The notes below the pieces were generated by a model that was not told where the DNA came from, searched no databases, and saw only the letters and a program-made list of their open reading frames with translations. Positions 9,991-18,518 of a stretch of DNA of 64,000 nucleotides are shown here, piece after piece. Position numbers and translations under genes: made by a program. Source of the stretch: Pseudomonas sp. LS-2 (lineage in GTDB: Bacteria; Pseudomonadota; Gammaproteobacteria; Pseudomonadales; Pseudomonadaceae). The DNA lies in assembly GCF_003605735.1 (NCBI RefSeq), contig NZ_QXTJ01000015.1:347181-411180 (forward strand). Direction: 5' to 3'. The stretch's first letter is position 1. Every line of letters starts with the position of its first letter.

Positions 9991-10533
9991 TCAGCCGCGC
10001 TCACCGGCCAGCCACTGCAATTGCACTTCATGCTGACCACGGTCGTCGGTAACGAAGATCGTGCCCTCGCTGATCATCACGTCCCACTTGATCACCCGCG
10101 GCATGTCTTTGGCCAGGGTTTCAAGCACCTCTTGAGGCACGGCAGCAATGTTGACGTTTTTCAGCGTCTTCACCGCTGGCACGACCTTGCCTTCCCACAC
10201 ACGCAGACTGCCGTAAGCCAGCAGGCTGGTGCGCTCGGTGCGACGCGAGCACCAGGTCAGACGGTCAGCGTCCGGCTGGCCGACTTCGATCCAGTGCAAA
10301 ACCCGATCATCCAGGCTCTTTTCCCACAGGGCGGGCTCGTCCACATCGGACAGCCCCCGGCCAAACGACAGATGCTCGCTGTACCAGAACGCATAGGCCA
10401 GCAGACGCACCGTCATGCGCTCTTCGGTTTCCGAAGGATGGCGGGCGATGGTCTGTTTGACGTTTTCGTAAACCCCACGGTCGAGGTCAGTGAGGTTCAG
10501 TTCGAATTTGTAGGTCGTGGACGGCTGTGCCAT
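9991..10533 (-). CDS. yaeQ: YaeQ family protein
   Basis: This is a 180-residue cytoplasmic protein with the YaeQ pattern: N-terminal ATxYKFELNLTDLDRGVYE-like segment, then HPSETEERMTVRLLAYAF, and a GRGLSDVDEPALW motif. The fold is related to PD-(D/E)XK nucleases. E. coli YaeQ was isolated as a suppressor affecting RfaH-dependent haemolysin transcription, but its activity is unclear. It is 64 bases upstream of recJ on the same strand, so a repair-related role is possible but not shown. Confidence 0.93.
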   Translation of the reverse strand: MAQPSTTYKFELNLTDLDRGVYENVKQTIARHPSETEERMTVRLLAYAFWYSEHLSFGRGLSDVDEPALWEKSLDDRVLHWIEVGQPDADRLTWCSRRTERTSLLAYGSLRVWEGKVVPAVKTLKNVNIAAVPQEVLETLAKDMPRVIKWDVMISEGTIFVTDDRGQHEVQLQWLAGERG

Positions 10534-10830
10534 GAACGGGCTTCTAAAGACAGGAAAGGCGCCAAGTCTAACCGAACCCGGACCGTTGAACGACCGAAGC
10601 TGATGATTGATCGGTCAGGGCGCACAAATTGAATGTGCCGGCCCCCCGCGGCAGTGCTTTACTCATCCGAAGGTGACGGGTGTTAAACAAATGATCCACA
10701 ACGCCGATACCTTGATGCGAGACCCTCTAGCATGAAGTACACAGAGCGGCCCACTGCGAAACCAGGCCTCGGTGGTCGTGATCGTGCCGAGTTCGGCCTC
10801 AGACAGCTTTTTCGGGATTTACATCGACGG

Positions 10831-11724
10831 ATGGTCAATCGTTATCCGCACTCAACCCAGGCAAGGCTCCTCGCGCTGTTCGTCACATCGGTACTGAGCG
10901 CCACGCCCGGTACTGCGCACGCCAAGGAGACATTGACCTGGGTGCTGCGTGATTTTCCGCCGTTGACGATCTTCTCCGGGCCGCAGACCGGCCAAGGCGC
11001 CATCGACAGGTTGATGCCGGAGCTGATCGCGCGGATGCCCGAATACAATCACCAGGTCATGCACGTCAACCGCGCTCGCGGTACGCAGATGTTGCAGGAT
11101 CCGGAAGCGTTCGCCTGTGACCCGACGCTGTTGTGGACGCCGGAGCGGGAAAAGATCATTTTGTTTTCCATTCCCACGTATGCCACACCTGGAAACGGCA
11201 TCACCATCGAGCGCAGCAATCATGGGCTGTTCGCGCCCTTTCTGACTGAAGACGGGCATCTGGATCTGGCGGCGCTGCTCGCCAGCAATACGGTCAAGAT
11301 CGGTATCGTCGCCGAACGCAGCTATGGGCCAGTGATCGACAAGATCCTTCATGCAACCGCTGAGCAGGATGGCCTGATCCTGCATTACGGCAACGCCGCC
11401 GTGGGCAGCATGTTGCAGATGGAACGAATGGATCGCTTCCAGGCGATCATCAGTTACTGGCCAGAAGCGCGCTATCACGCGCAGCAGCAAGGCATCCCGC
11501 TGACGGAACTTGAATTCTTCCCGGTCAAGGGTGCACCCAAATACCAGTTCGCCCACATCGGCTGCTCGAGAAACGACAGGGGTCGTAAAGCCATGGAAAT
11601 CATCAACCGAGAGATGCGCGTGCTGCGCGTCACCAAACTGATTGGCTTCTATGCAGACTGGATGGTCAAGAAAGAGGAATACCTGCGCGATGCGCAGACG
11701 TTTTTCGATGAACCGGAAAACTGA
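10831..11724 (+). CDS. Periplasmic solute-binding-like protein (TIGR02285 type)
   Basis: This is a secreted protein resembling extracellular solute-binding proteins of family 3 and matching in style the uncharacterised TIGR02285 group. From the ATG at 10831 it has 297 residues and a signal peptide (positive start, LLALFVTSVLSA core, cleavage likely after AHA). A longer in-frame start at 10732 would bury the signal peptide behind 33 residues and has no better ribosome site. No transporter genes accompany it. It lies next to the Roc-like two-component block, whose kinase carries two related sensor domains, so a sensing role is conceivable but unproven. Confidence 0.75.
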   Translation: MVNRYPHSTQARLLALFVTSVLSATPGTAHAKETLTWVLRDFPPLTIFSGPQTGQGAIDRLMPELIARMPEYNHQVMHVNRARGTQMLQDPEAFACDPTLLWTPEREKIILFSIPTYATPGNGITIERSNHGLFAPFLTEDGHLDLAALLASNTVKIGIVAERSYGPVIDKILHATAEQDGLILHYGNAAVGSMLQMERMDRFQAIISYWPEARYHAQQQGIPLTELEFFPVKGAPKYQFAHIGCSRNDRGRKAMEIINREMRVLRVTKLIGFYADWMVKKEEYLRDAQTFFDEPEN

Positions 11725-11746
11725 AACGCCGCCGCGCGCACTCAAT

Positions 11747-11816
11747 CTGTAGCAGCACGGCTTGCCCTCGGTAGCGCTCCTGGAGTCCGGCACCGCCGGC
11801 AAGCCGGACTGCTAGA
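11747..11816. repeat. REP pair, CTGTAGCAG type
   Basis: This is an inverted pair from CTGTAGCAGCACGGCTTGCC to GGCAAGCCGGACTGCTAG downstream of the solute-binding-like gene. It starts the 309-base gap that runs to the DUF3509 gene. The rest of that gap holds a two-copy tandem repeat (11822-11873), a minus-strand terminator (11884-11921) and a short GGTCC/GGACC hairpin (about 11929-11945). Confidence 0.82.
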
Positions 11817-11821
11817 AGCTG

Positions 11822-11873
11822 TTCGAAGGATTCGAACCCAGTGGCATCTTCGGAGGATTCGAACCGAGCGGCA
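11822..11873. repeat. Two-copy 25-bp tandem repeat containing GGATTCGAACC
   Basis: Copy one (11822-11846) reads TTCGAAGGATTCGAACCCAG and on; copy two (11849-11873) differs at four or so bases. The period is 27 bases. Each copy contains GGATTCGAACC, the reverse complement of a tRNA T-arm, but neither has the rest of a tRNA. Confidence 0.7.
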
Positions 11874-11883
11874 AATTGCAGGC

Positions 11884-11921
11884 AAAAAGAAACCCCGAGC
11901 AGCGGGGAGACTGCTCGGGGT
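11884..11921 (-). terminator. Rho-independent terminator of the DUF3509 gene
   Basis: ACCCCGAGCAG and CTGCTCGGGGT form an 11-bp stem with an eight-base loop. On the minus strand the stem is followed by TTTCTTTTT. It lies about 110 bases past the stop of the DUF3509 gene, so that transcript has a long 3' tail. Confidence 0.85.
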
Positions 11922-12033
11922 CAACCGTGGTCCTTCTTGGACCCGTACGGCAGGCGACAAAAACACCGGAGCACAATGCCTGCACCTGCCGTAATGAATA
12001 GGAGCCTACTCAAACGATAAGGTTCCCCTGAGG

Positions 12034-12324
12034 TCAGCCAAAAGCCCGACCGACGGCATTGGGTTGTGACGCATTACGCATTGCGGCGATGACGCATGGC
12101 TCAATACGGCCCTCGGCAACCATCAAGTCGCGATGAAGACCATCAACCACGTCGGTCAACTGACGTTTGTCGCACAATTGGGCAGCAGAATAGATACGTT
12201 CTATCACGATCGCACCGGCTGCATTTCTCAGCGTCACCAGACGCTCGCCATTAACACCGGCGGCCCCAAGGCTCGCCTGATAAGGTGCCAGTGCTTCGCT
12301 TAGCAGAAAGCTGATATTTTCCAT
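12034..12324 (-). CDS. DUF3509 domain-containing protein
   Basis: This is a small 96-residue protein of a family largely confined to Pseudomonas. The hallmark pattern is present: LLSEALAPYQ near the N-terminus, a central LVTLRNAAGAIVIER strand region, the LTDVVDGLHRDLMVAEG segment and an AMRNASQP C-terminus. The function is unknown. The ATG at 12324 follows a GAG-rich region; GTG codons at 12333 and 12336 are alternatives. It has its own terminator and appears to be a single-gene unit. Confidence 0.8.
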   Translation of the reverse strand: MENISFLLSEALAPYQASLGAAGVNGERLVTLRNAAGAIVIERIYSAAQLCDKRQLTDVVDGLHRDLMVAEGRIEPCVIAAMRNASQPNAVGRAFG

Positions 12325-12511
12325 CTGGATCACCACTCAACAGTTTGAATGCAAAGGTGCTTATAAATGACCACCGGCAGAAGCGGAAAGTTCTTTTTCG
12401 CTTCAATCGTTTACGCGAGCCGGGGGTACCGCAACCTGATCATTGGAGCATGCCTGCTGAATGTGACAGATAGACTTCACTATTCTGAGTCACCGGAACA
12501 GAGCCGTATCG

Positions 12512-12700
12512 CTACCCGAGGGCTATTACAATGGCCGATGCCAAGTCGCCGTCCTCGTTGCTCTGGATGTCGCGATAGCGGTCGATTGCCCGGCGGACCG
12601 AATAGCGGCAAGGCGTGATACGCGCCACATAACTCGTGCGCAGCGCTTTAGAAGTGCTGTCTCTGACCCGACAATCCCTGTGTTGCTTGCAAGTGTGCAT
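12512..12700 (-). CDS. Possible small protein of unknown function, divergent from rocA
   Basis: This is a 62-residue reading frame on the minus strand with a GGGAG ribosome site seven bases before the ATG at 12700. The product is basic in its first half, with two Cys near the N-terminus, and ends in an acidic then hydrophobic tail (NEDGDLASAIVIALG). I recognise no family. It lies in the 475-base gap between the DUF3509 gene and rocA, where nothing else is coding. It may equally be a chance ORF. Confidence 0.35.
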   Translation of the reverse strand: MHTCKQHRDCRVRDSTSKALRTSYVARITPCRYSVRRAIDRYRDIQSNEDGDLASAIVIALG

Positions 12701-12727
12701 CGCTGACTCCCGCTTCAAGACGACTGG

Positions 12728-12757
12728 CCGTGAGTCTGGGCCAGAGCTGACTCACGG
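12728..12757. promoter_or_regulatory. 9-bp inverted repeat upstream of rocA
   Basis: CCGTGAGTC (12728-12736) and GACTCACGG (12749-12757) are perfect inverted arms with a 12-base spacer. The repeat sits immediately before the GGACGCGTCC palindrome and 42 bases before the rocA start. It could be an operator or an RNA hairpin in the leader. Confidence 0.5.
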
Positions 12758-12760
12758 TAT

Positions 12761-12777
12761 TTAGGACGCGTCCGAAA
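12761..12777. promoter_or_regulatory. Palindrome TTAGGACGCGTCCGAA upstream of rocA
   Basis: The 10-bp perfect core GGACGCGTCC (12764-12773) is flanked by TTTA and GAAA and lies 26 bases before the rocA ATG. The same core occurs at 14763-14772 in front of rocR. Shared position before two genes of one signalling system suggests a regulator site, possibly for RocA itself. Confidence 0.55.
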
Positions 12778-12799
12778 CTCATTCGAAGGAGCGGCGACA

Positions 12800-13459
12800 A
12801 TGCCAGCCGACCATAAACCGATGCGCGTCATCCTGGCCGATGATCATCCGATTTTCCTCATCGGCCTCAAGGTAGTGATCGAGCAGAATCAGCGCGCCAC
12901 AGTGATCGCCGAGGCCAGCGCGCCGGATGAGTTGCTCGGCAAACTCAGGGAGCAACCGTGCGACCTGTTGATCACTGACTTCATGATGCCGGTAGAGGAT
13001 CAGAACGACGGATTACGCCTGCTCGAACGCATCCGTCGTGAACATCCGACCCTGCCGATCATCGTGGTCACCATGCTCAATAACGCCGGACTGTTCCGGT
13101 CGATGCTCGCGCTGAACGTTCAGGGCCTTTTGAGCAAGGCCAGCATGGCGAACGAACTGCCCAGCGCCATCGACAGTGTCAGTCGCGGCAAACCATTCAT
13201 TGCCGACTCGGTGCGACACAGCCTCATGGAAGCGGCGGATTATGGATCCGACACGCTGGTTGCACTCAAGCAGCTGTCACCTCGCGAACTGGAAGTGCTG
13301 CGGCTTTTCGCCACCGGCGTGTCGGTGGGCGCCATCGCTGCACAACTCAACCGCAGCAAACAGACAGTGAGCGCACAAAAGGTCAGCGCCATGCGCAAGC
13401 TGGGGCTGGCGAATGACGCTGCACTCTTCATATACCTGCAGGAGCACGGTCTGACCTGA
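12800..13459 (+). CDS. rocA1: RocA1-like response regulator (NarL/FixJ family)
   Basis: This is a 219-residue DNA-binding response regulator. The receiver domain covers about residues 8-125 with phospho-acceptor Asp60 in LLITDFMMP and the acidic pair in LADDHP. A LuxR-type helix-turn-helix covers about 155-215 (LSPRELEVLRLFATGVSVGAIA). GAAGGAG lies 9-15 bases upstream of the ATG. It is convergent with an EAL-domain gene and next to a BvgS/EvgS-type kinase. This trio is the layout of P. aeruginosa rocA1-rocR-rocS1 (sadARS), which controls fimbriae, biofilm maturation and type III secretion genes. Its 3' end overlaps rocR by 32 bases on opposite strands. Confidence 0.82.
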   Translation: MPADHKPMRVILADDHPIFLIGLKVVIEQNQRATVIAEASAPDELLGKLREQPCDLLITDFMMPVEDQNDGLRLLERIRREHPTLPIIVVTMLNNAGLFRSMLALNVQGLLSKASMANELPSAIDSVSRGKPFIADSVRHSLMEAADYGSDTLVALKQLSPRELEVLRLFATGVSVGAIAAQLNRSKQTVSAQKVSAMRKLGLANDAALFIYLQEHGLT

Positions 13460-14684
13460 TCGCCTCGAGGGGCAATACCCGCTCAGGGTAATGCTCAAGT
13501 GCGTGAAGCCATTTCAGCAAGTCGGCCTCCGCCATTGGCCGAGCGATGAAATAGCCTTGAATGACCGGGTTCCCCAGCATCAGCAACGCCTCATAATCAT
13601 CGAGGGTCTCAACGCCTTCGACCACGACATCCAGTGCCATTTTCTGCGCCATGAACAAAGCACCGCCCACCACTGCGGTCTTGCGTCTGTCATCGGCCAG
13701 GCCACGCACGAACTCGGCAGGGATCTTCAGCTCATTGAATGGCAATTCCAGCAGCCGCTGAATGTTCGAAGCCCCTGTCCCGAAATCATCGACGGACAGG
13801 CGGCAACCCGCCATGCGCAGTCGCAACAGGTTCTCGAACTGCACGACCGCCATCTGCCGAGCCGGCTGTTCGATCACCTCCAGCGTGAGCATCTGCGGGC
13901 GGACCGGGAAACGCTCGAGCAGCAACAACAGGCGCGGCACGAAATCGGGCTGATCAAGCATCATCGGTGCGATATTGACCGCCACCGGCAGCGCGCGCCC
14001 CCGCGAAAGCAACCGTTGATACGACAGGCTGAGCGCCATTTCCAGCATGTGCCAGGTCAGCTCGGTCATCTGACCGGCCTGTTCCACCAGAGATAGAAAC
14101 CGGCCCGGCATCAACAAACCGTGTTCTGGATGCTCCCAGCGGGCCAGCAGCTCGACGCCCGCCAGTTCACCGTCCAGGCCGACCTAGGGCTGAAAGTGCG
14201 CAACCCATTGTGCGGAGTAATCCTGACCGGCCTTAAGGGGCGCCAACACGGCTGTGTCGACCGTTTCCGACGGCTCGTCGTCTTCCGGCAAACCCGATCG
14301 GACACGCAGCCATTTGGTCAACAGCTTGCCAATCAAGGCGACCGAAGCGGGCTTGCGCATGACACCCAGTACGTCGACTCCCTGCTGCCGCGCGAGCTGA
14401 GCAGCGCTATCCAGCACCGATTGTTCGGCACTGCTCAGAATGATCACCGATCGGGCAAGACCGGTCATTGCCAGGTGGCCGATCAGCGACAAGCCATCGC
14501 GACCGTCCATCTGCAGGTCACAGATGGCGATATCGACCGGACCGCGCCGGTCGAGCGAATTCATCGCCGACTCGACGCTGTCGGTTGTGAGGACATCGAA
14601 TACCTGATTGGCGTTGAGCATTTGATGCAACGCCATCATCTGGAACGGGTTGTCTTCGAGTATCAAAACCTTGAGCGAACGCAC
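13428..14684 (-). pseudogene. rocR: RocR-like REC-EAL c-di-GMP phosphodiesterase, interrupted by an in-frame amber codon
   Basis: The frame encodes a receiver domain (Asp56 in AICDLQMDG) followed by an EAL domain, as in RocR, an anti-activator that degrades c-di-GMP and competes with RocA. At codon 167 (14184-14186) a TAG stands directly after HFQP and a few residues before the EAL signature (GVELLARW). After the stop the same frame stays open for 251 codons with all expected EAL features: DDFGTG, LKIP, VVEGVET and QGYFIARPM. A single base change from CAG or AAG explains it. The GTG start at 14684 follows AGAGG. The product is probably a lone receiver unless the codon is suppressed; restart at 14117 would lack the EAL signature. 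Confidence 0.85.
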
Positions 14685-14760
14685 ACGCTGGACCCTCTGC
14701 AGGCGAAGCCCACTCGGGCTACGGAATCTGCACTCTAAAGATCCGGCAAACTGCACCCCA

Positions 14761-14774
14761 TAGGACGCGTCCTA
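14761..14774. promoter_or_regulatory. Palindrome TAGGACGCGTCCTA upstream of rocR
   Basis: This perfect 14-base palindrome shares GGACGCGTCC with the site at 12764-12773. It overlaps the stop codon of rocS1 and lies about 80 bases before the likely rocR start. It is therefore placed to control rocR independently of rocS1. Confidence 0.6.
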
Positions 14775-17700
14775 AAGTGCAGGCAATTCGCTCAGGTGGG
14801 ACTCGATCGCCTCGACCAACGCGTCGATGGCGATACCCAGCAATCGCCAGGATTCGTCGATGCTGGAGACGGCCTCTTCCTGCACATCCGTGCTCAGTTG
14901 CGCACATGCCTTTGCCAGCGCAACCGCATCGATCAGACAAGCCACCCCTTTGAGACGATGGAGACTGGCGCCGATGGACTTCCAGTTTCGTTCGGCGATG
15001 GCCGGTGCGAGCGCGCTTTGCTCTTGCCTGAGGTTCTTCCACAACTCTGCGAGCATGCGCTGGATCTGCGCCTCATTGGCTTGAGTCATGTGATGCAGAA
15101 CATGGATATCGAACGGCGCTTGTATCGACGCTGGATGGGCAATGCACTCCTCAAGCGTGTCGGCCAACTGCGATAGCGAAACCGGCTTGACCAGCAGCGC
15201 ATCCATCCCCGCCTGCGCACAGCGATCGCGCTCGTCTTCCATCGCGTTGGCGGTGCAGCCGATGACCGGGCTGGGCGAACGCTGTTCCTGCTTCTCGATG
15301 GCGCGCAGGGTTCGGGTCAGTTCATAGCCGTCCATACCCGGCATGTTGCAGTCGGTGATCAGCGCGTCGAACCCGCCATGTTGCCAGGCCTGAAGAGCCT
15401 GTTCGCCGCTTTCGACCGCCACTACTTCATGCCCCAGCAATTCCAGTTGGCCCACCAGCACCAGCCGATTGGCCGAAAGGTCATCCACCACCAGAATCCG
15501 CTGACGCGTCTGCGCTGCAGGCAAGCTGTCCTGCTGGTGCCGGGGCTTATCCATAGGCTCGGCGGCTATGAGCGGCAACTCGATCTCTATCCGGGTCCCC
15601 TGCCCCTCGGCGGTGATAACCGTGATCTCGCCTCCCATCAGATCGACCAGTTGTTTGCAGATACTCAGCCCAAGTCCACTGCTGCCAAATTGACCAGTTG
15701 CCTGTTCATCCCCCTGGCTGAATGGCTGAAAGATACGCGACTGTTGCTCGGGGCTCATGCCTGCGCCGGTGTCGGCGACTTCAATGCGCAGTCCCGTTCG
15801 GGCGGATCCGGCATGACGCCCGGCGATCCTGATCGAAACCGAGCCCTGGGCGGTAAACTTGAGCGCGTTACCCACCAGATTATGCAGGATCTGCCGCAGG
15901 CGCAGAGGATCGAGCCAGTACGCCTGCTCGACCTCGGGCGCGATATCCAGCGTCAACGACAACCCACTCTCCAATGCTCGCGCCTGGAACAACTGACAGA
16001 CGCCCTCAACGAACGGCCGTATCGTTGTGATAACGGTGGACAGCTCCAGCTTGCCGGATTCAATCTTGGCCAGGTCCAGCCCTTCACCAATCAACTCAAC
16101 CAATTCCCGTGCTGCACGAAGAGCGACTTCCAGCCCTTCGGACGCCGCTTCGCCGCGCTGACGTGCGCGTTCGCGTTCCAGCTCGAGCAACCCGACGATC
16201 GCGCCCATCGGGGTGCGGATATCGTGGCTCATATTGGCCAGGAAAGCGCTCTTGGCCCGGTTCGCCTGTTCGGCCCGCTGCTGGGCAATGGTCAACTCAC
16301 GCTCCAGCCGCTTGCGCTCGGTAATGTCGACCCAGCCACCCAACAACCCTTGAAGCTGTCCATCGGCCCGGTAAAACGGCACGGTCCACTGCCAGGCATC
16401 GATGTGCTGCCCGGCCAGTACCATGCTGCGGTCCGCGAACACGGGTTCCTGGGTTTGCAACAAGGTCATGTAATCGGCGTGCATCTGCTCGGCGCTAGGC
16501 CGAGGAATCAGATCGACGTCGATCAGACGTCGTCCATTCATTTGTTCGTAACTGATACCAAAGCTTTCTTCATAACTGCGATTGCAGGAGACCAGCCGCC
16601 CGGTCAGGTCCCTGACGTAAATCGGATTGGGAATGCCGTCGAGCAAGGCGCGCTGGAATGCCAACTGATCGCTGAGCTGCTCTTCTGCCCGTTGCCTCTG
16701 CCGTATCTGAAACTTGAGGCGGCTGCTCCACGTCAGTGACACCAGGCCCAGCAACAACGCTACGGCAATTGCCCAGTAAACCCAGCCGGGAATGCGCTGC
16801 CACAGCGAGGGTTGGGAAATCACCGCACCGAGCCACTTCATGCGAATTGCGCGCATCTCGGCGACAGGGAACTCGTTGAGCGCCTTGTTCAGAATGCTCA
16901 GCAACTCAGGCTCGTCCTTCACCACGGAAAATCGATCAGGGGACCATTTGCCCTCTACGCTGCGCCCCACCTTCAGCTTTCCGGGCGGATACAGCCAGGC
17001 GCCCGCCTCGCTCTGGATGGTCGCATCGGCCTGGCCGATTTCCACGAGATGACGGGCGTCGTCATAGGTGGGGACCAGACGCAACTGGATGCCCGGATAC
17101 GTCCGCTGAATGAACTCCTGTAGCGCGTGCCGTGCTGGCAGTGCCAGTGTTTTCCCGGAAAGCTTTGCCAGACTGATCTGCGATGGACGATCCGAACGCA
17201 CGACGAACACCCAACTGTTTCCGCCAAAGGCGTAGGTGAAATCAAGCAGCGCCCTGCGCTCGGGGGTTTCGGCGAGCGTAGTGTTCATGTCCGCCGCCCC
17301 TGCACTCAATGTCTCCAGTGCGGCCTGGGTAGAAGGCATCGCCTGATGGACGAACTTGAGGCCGGTCATCCGCGAAATGCGATTGAGGATGTCGATGTTC
17401 AGACCGATCCATCGATCATTGCCGTCCTTGAAGATATAGGGCGGGTGCTGCGTGGACGCGACGGTGACATGGGAGTGCCGGCGTATCCATGACTGCTCGG
17501 CCGCGGTGAGACGAATGCGCTGGCCTGCGACATCGGCGCCCAGGCCTACCGTCCAGCGGCCGAGAATCTCGCGATTGGTTGACTCGTCCAGTTCGGCCAG
17601 TGACCGATTGAACAGGGTCATCAACCGTGTGTCGTCCTTGCGCAACGCAAACGAAAAACCGGTGGGAGGCAACAGGCTGTCGAATTTGATCTGCAACCGC

Positions 17701-18404
17701 AAAAAAGGGCGCAGCGCGTTATAGGAACGCACGATGACTTCATTACCGATGAACGCATCGACGTCGCCTTGCGCAAGCGCCTCCATCGCGCTGAACAGCG
17801 TGGGCGCCAGAACGATCTGACTGTCCGGATAGGCGCGATGCAGCACATCTGCATCCGCATAACCATCGAGCAAGGCCACGCGCTTGCCCTTCAGCGTGCT
17901 CGACAGGCTGGAATCGTCGCCACGCCCCACGACCACTGACCGGTCCGGCAGATAGTCGCGCGTGAAAGCCAGCCCGCTGACGCCGCGCTCGTAACCATTG
18001 GCGCTGGTCAATAAATCGATGTCACCGTTGAGCAACGCTCGGACACCTTGCTCGCGCTTGGCGAATCCAAGGATCCGCACCGGAATGCCGAGCTTTGCAC
18101 TGACCAGACTCAGGTAATCGGCACTCAGCCCTTGATAGCGATTGCGGTCACTGGTGATGTCGATGGGTTCGTAGTCGGCAATCGCGATCCCGACTCGCAA
18201 CTCCTTGTGGGCATCGAGCCACTGACGGTCGGTCGCAGCGAGCTCCAGCGCCTGCTGGCTCAGAAACGGGGCGCCAAGGGCAAACGGCAGGCTTTCTGCC
18301 GCACCGCCCATTCGGCTCCAGATACATGCCAGCAGCAACAACGTGCCAAGCGCGTAGCGAAAAATTCTGGTTTGGAGGAGCGCCACAGGGGCACGCATCT
18401 TCAT
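14772..18404 (-). CDS. rocS1: RocS1-like hybrid sensor kinase (BvgS/EvgS type)
   Basis: This is an unorthodox inner-membrane sensor of about 1210 residues. After a signal-anchor ([11 protein letters not shown]) come two periplasmic SBP_bac_3 modules (about 40-270 and 290-520) and a membrane helix (about 535-555, [14 protein letters not shown]). A PAS domain follows (about 590-700), then HisKA with His727 in [13 protein letters not shown], an HATPase (about 825-945), a receiver with Asp1018 in [12 protein letters not shown] and an Hpt domain with His1149 in LHRLKGVAC. It would pass phosphate through His-Asp-His to RocA-type regulators. The start is uncertain: ATG at 18404 or 18398 suits the signal sequence better than 18461. 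No disruption is seen. Confidence 0.85.
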   Translation of the reverse strand: MKMRAPVALLQTRIFRYALGTLLLLACIWSRMGGAAESLPFALGAPFLSQQALELAATDRQWLDAHKELRVGIAIADYEPIDITSDRNRYQGLSADYLSLVSAKLGIPVRILGFAKREQGVRALLNGDIDLLTSANGYERGVSGLAFTRDYLPDRSVVVGRGDDSSLSSTLKGKRVALLDGYADADVLHRAYPDSQIVLAPTLFSAMEALAQGDVDAFIGNEVIVRSYNALRPFLRLQIKFDSLLPPTGFSFALRKDDTRLMTLFNRSLAELDESTNREILGRWTVGLGADVAGQRIRLTAAEQSWIRRHSHVTVASTQHPPYIFKDGNDRWIGLNIDILNRISRMTGLKFVHQAMPSTQAALETLSAGAADMNTTLAETPERRALLDFTYAFGGNSWVFVVRSDRPSQISLAKLSGKTLALPARHALQEFIQRTYPGIQLRLVPTYDDARHLVEIGQADATIQSEAGAWLYPPGKLKVGRSVEGKWSPDRFSVVKDEPELLSILNKALNEFPVAEMRAIRMKWLGAVISQPSLWQRIPGWVYWAIAVALLLGLVSLTWSSRLKFQIRQRQRAEEQLSDQLAFQRALLDGIPNPIYVRDLTGRLVSCNRSYEESFGISYEQMNGRRLIDVDLIPRPSAEQMHADYMTLLQTQEPVFADRSMVLAGQHIDAWQWTVPFYRADGQLQGLLGGWVDITERKRLERELTIAQQRAEQANRAKSAFLANMSHDIRTPMGAIVGLLELERERARQRGEAASEGLEVALRAARELVELIGEGLDLAKIESGKLELSTVITTIRPFVEGVCQLFQARALESGLSLTLDIAPEVEQAYWLDPLRLRQILHNLVGNALKFTAQGSVSIRIAGRHAGSARTGLRIEVADTGAGMSPEQQSRIFQPFSQGDEQATGQFGSSGLGLSICKQLVDLMGGEITVITAEGQGTRIEIELPLIAAEPMDKPRHQQDSLPAAQTRQRILVVDDLSANRLVLVGQLELLGHEVVAVESGEQALQAWQHGGFDALITDCNMPGMDGYELTRTLRAIEKQEQRSPSPVIGCTANAMEDERDRCAQAGMDALLVKPVSLSQLADTLEECIAHPASIQAPFDIHVLHHMTQANEAQIQRMLAELWKNLRQEQSALAPAIAERNWKSIGASLHRLKGVACLIDAVALAKACAQLSTDVQEEAVSSIDESWRLLGIAIDALVEAIESHLSELPAL

Positions 18405-18461
18405 GGGTTTTACAGCCACTGGGTTATCCGTGAATTCGAAAATACCCCGCAAGTGTGGCAC

Positions 18462-18494
18462 GCAAAAACAAGAAGGCCCGCTGGTGGGCGGGCC
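18462..18494 (-). terminator. Rho-independent terminator after thrC
   Basis: GGCCCGC (18475-18481) and GCGGGCC (18488-18494) pair around a short loop. On the minus strand the stem is followed by TTCTTGTTTTT. It lies 25 bases past the thrC stop and just before the rocS1 start region. Confidence 0.8.
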
Positions 18495-18518
18495 TGAAGT
18501 TGTTACACGGAGAGACCG

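Noticed and set aside
8226..10052. A 608-codon open frame antisense to recJ and yaeQ
   Set aside because: It is a mirror frame of high-GC codons: low-complexity, His/Gln/Arg-rich product with no family resemblance, while recJ on the other strand has all expected motifs.
11822..11873. tRNA gene suggested by GGTTCGAATCC on the minus strand
   Set aside because: T-arm stems do not pair and no acceptor, D or anticodon arms can be built upstream.
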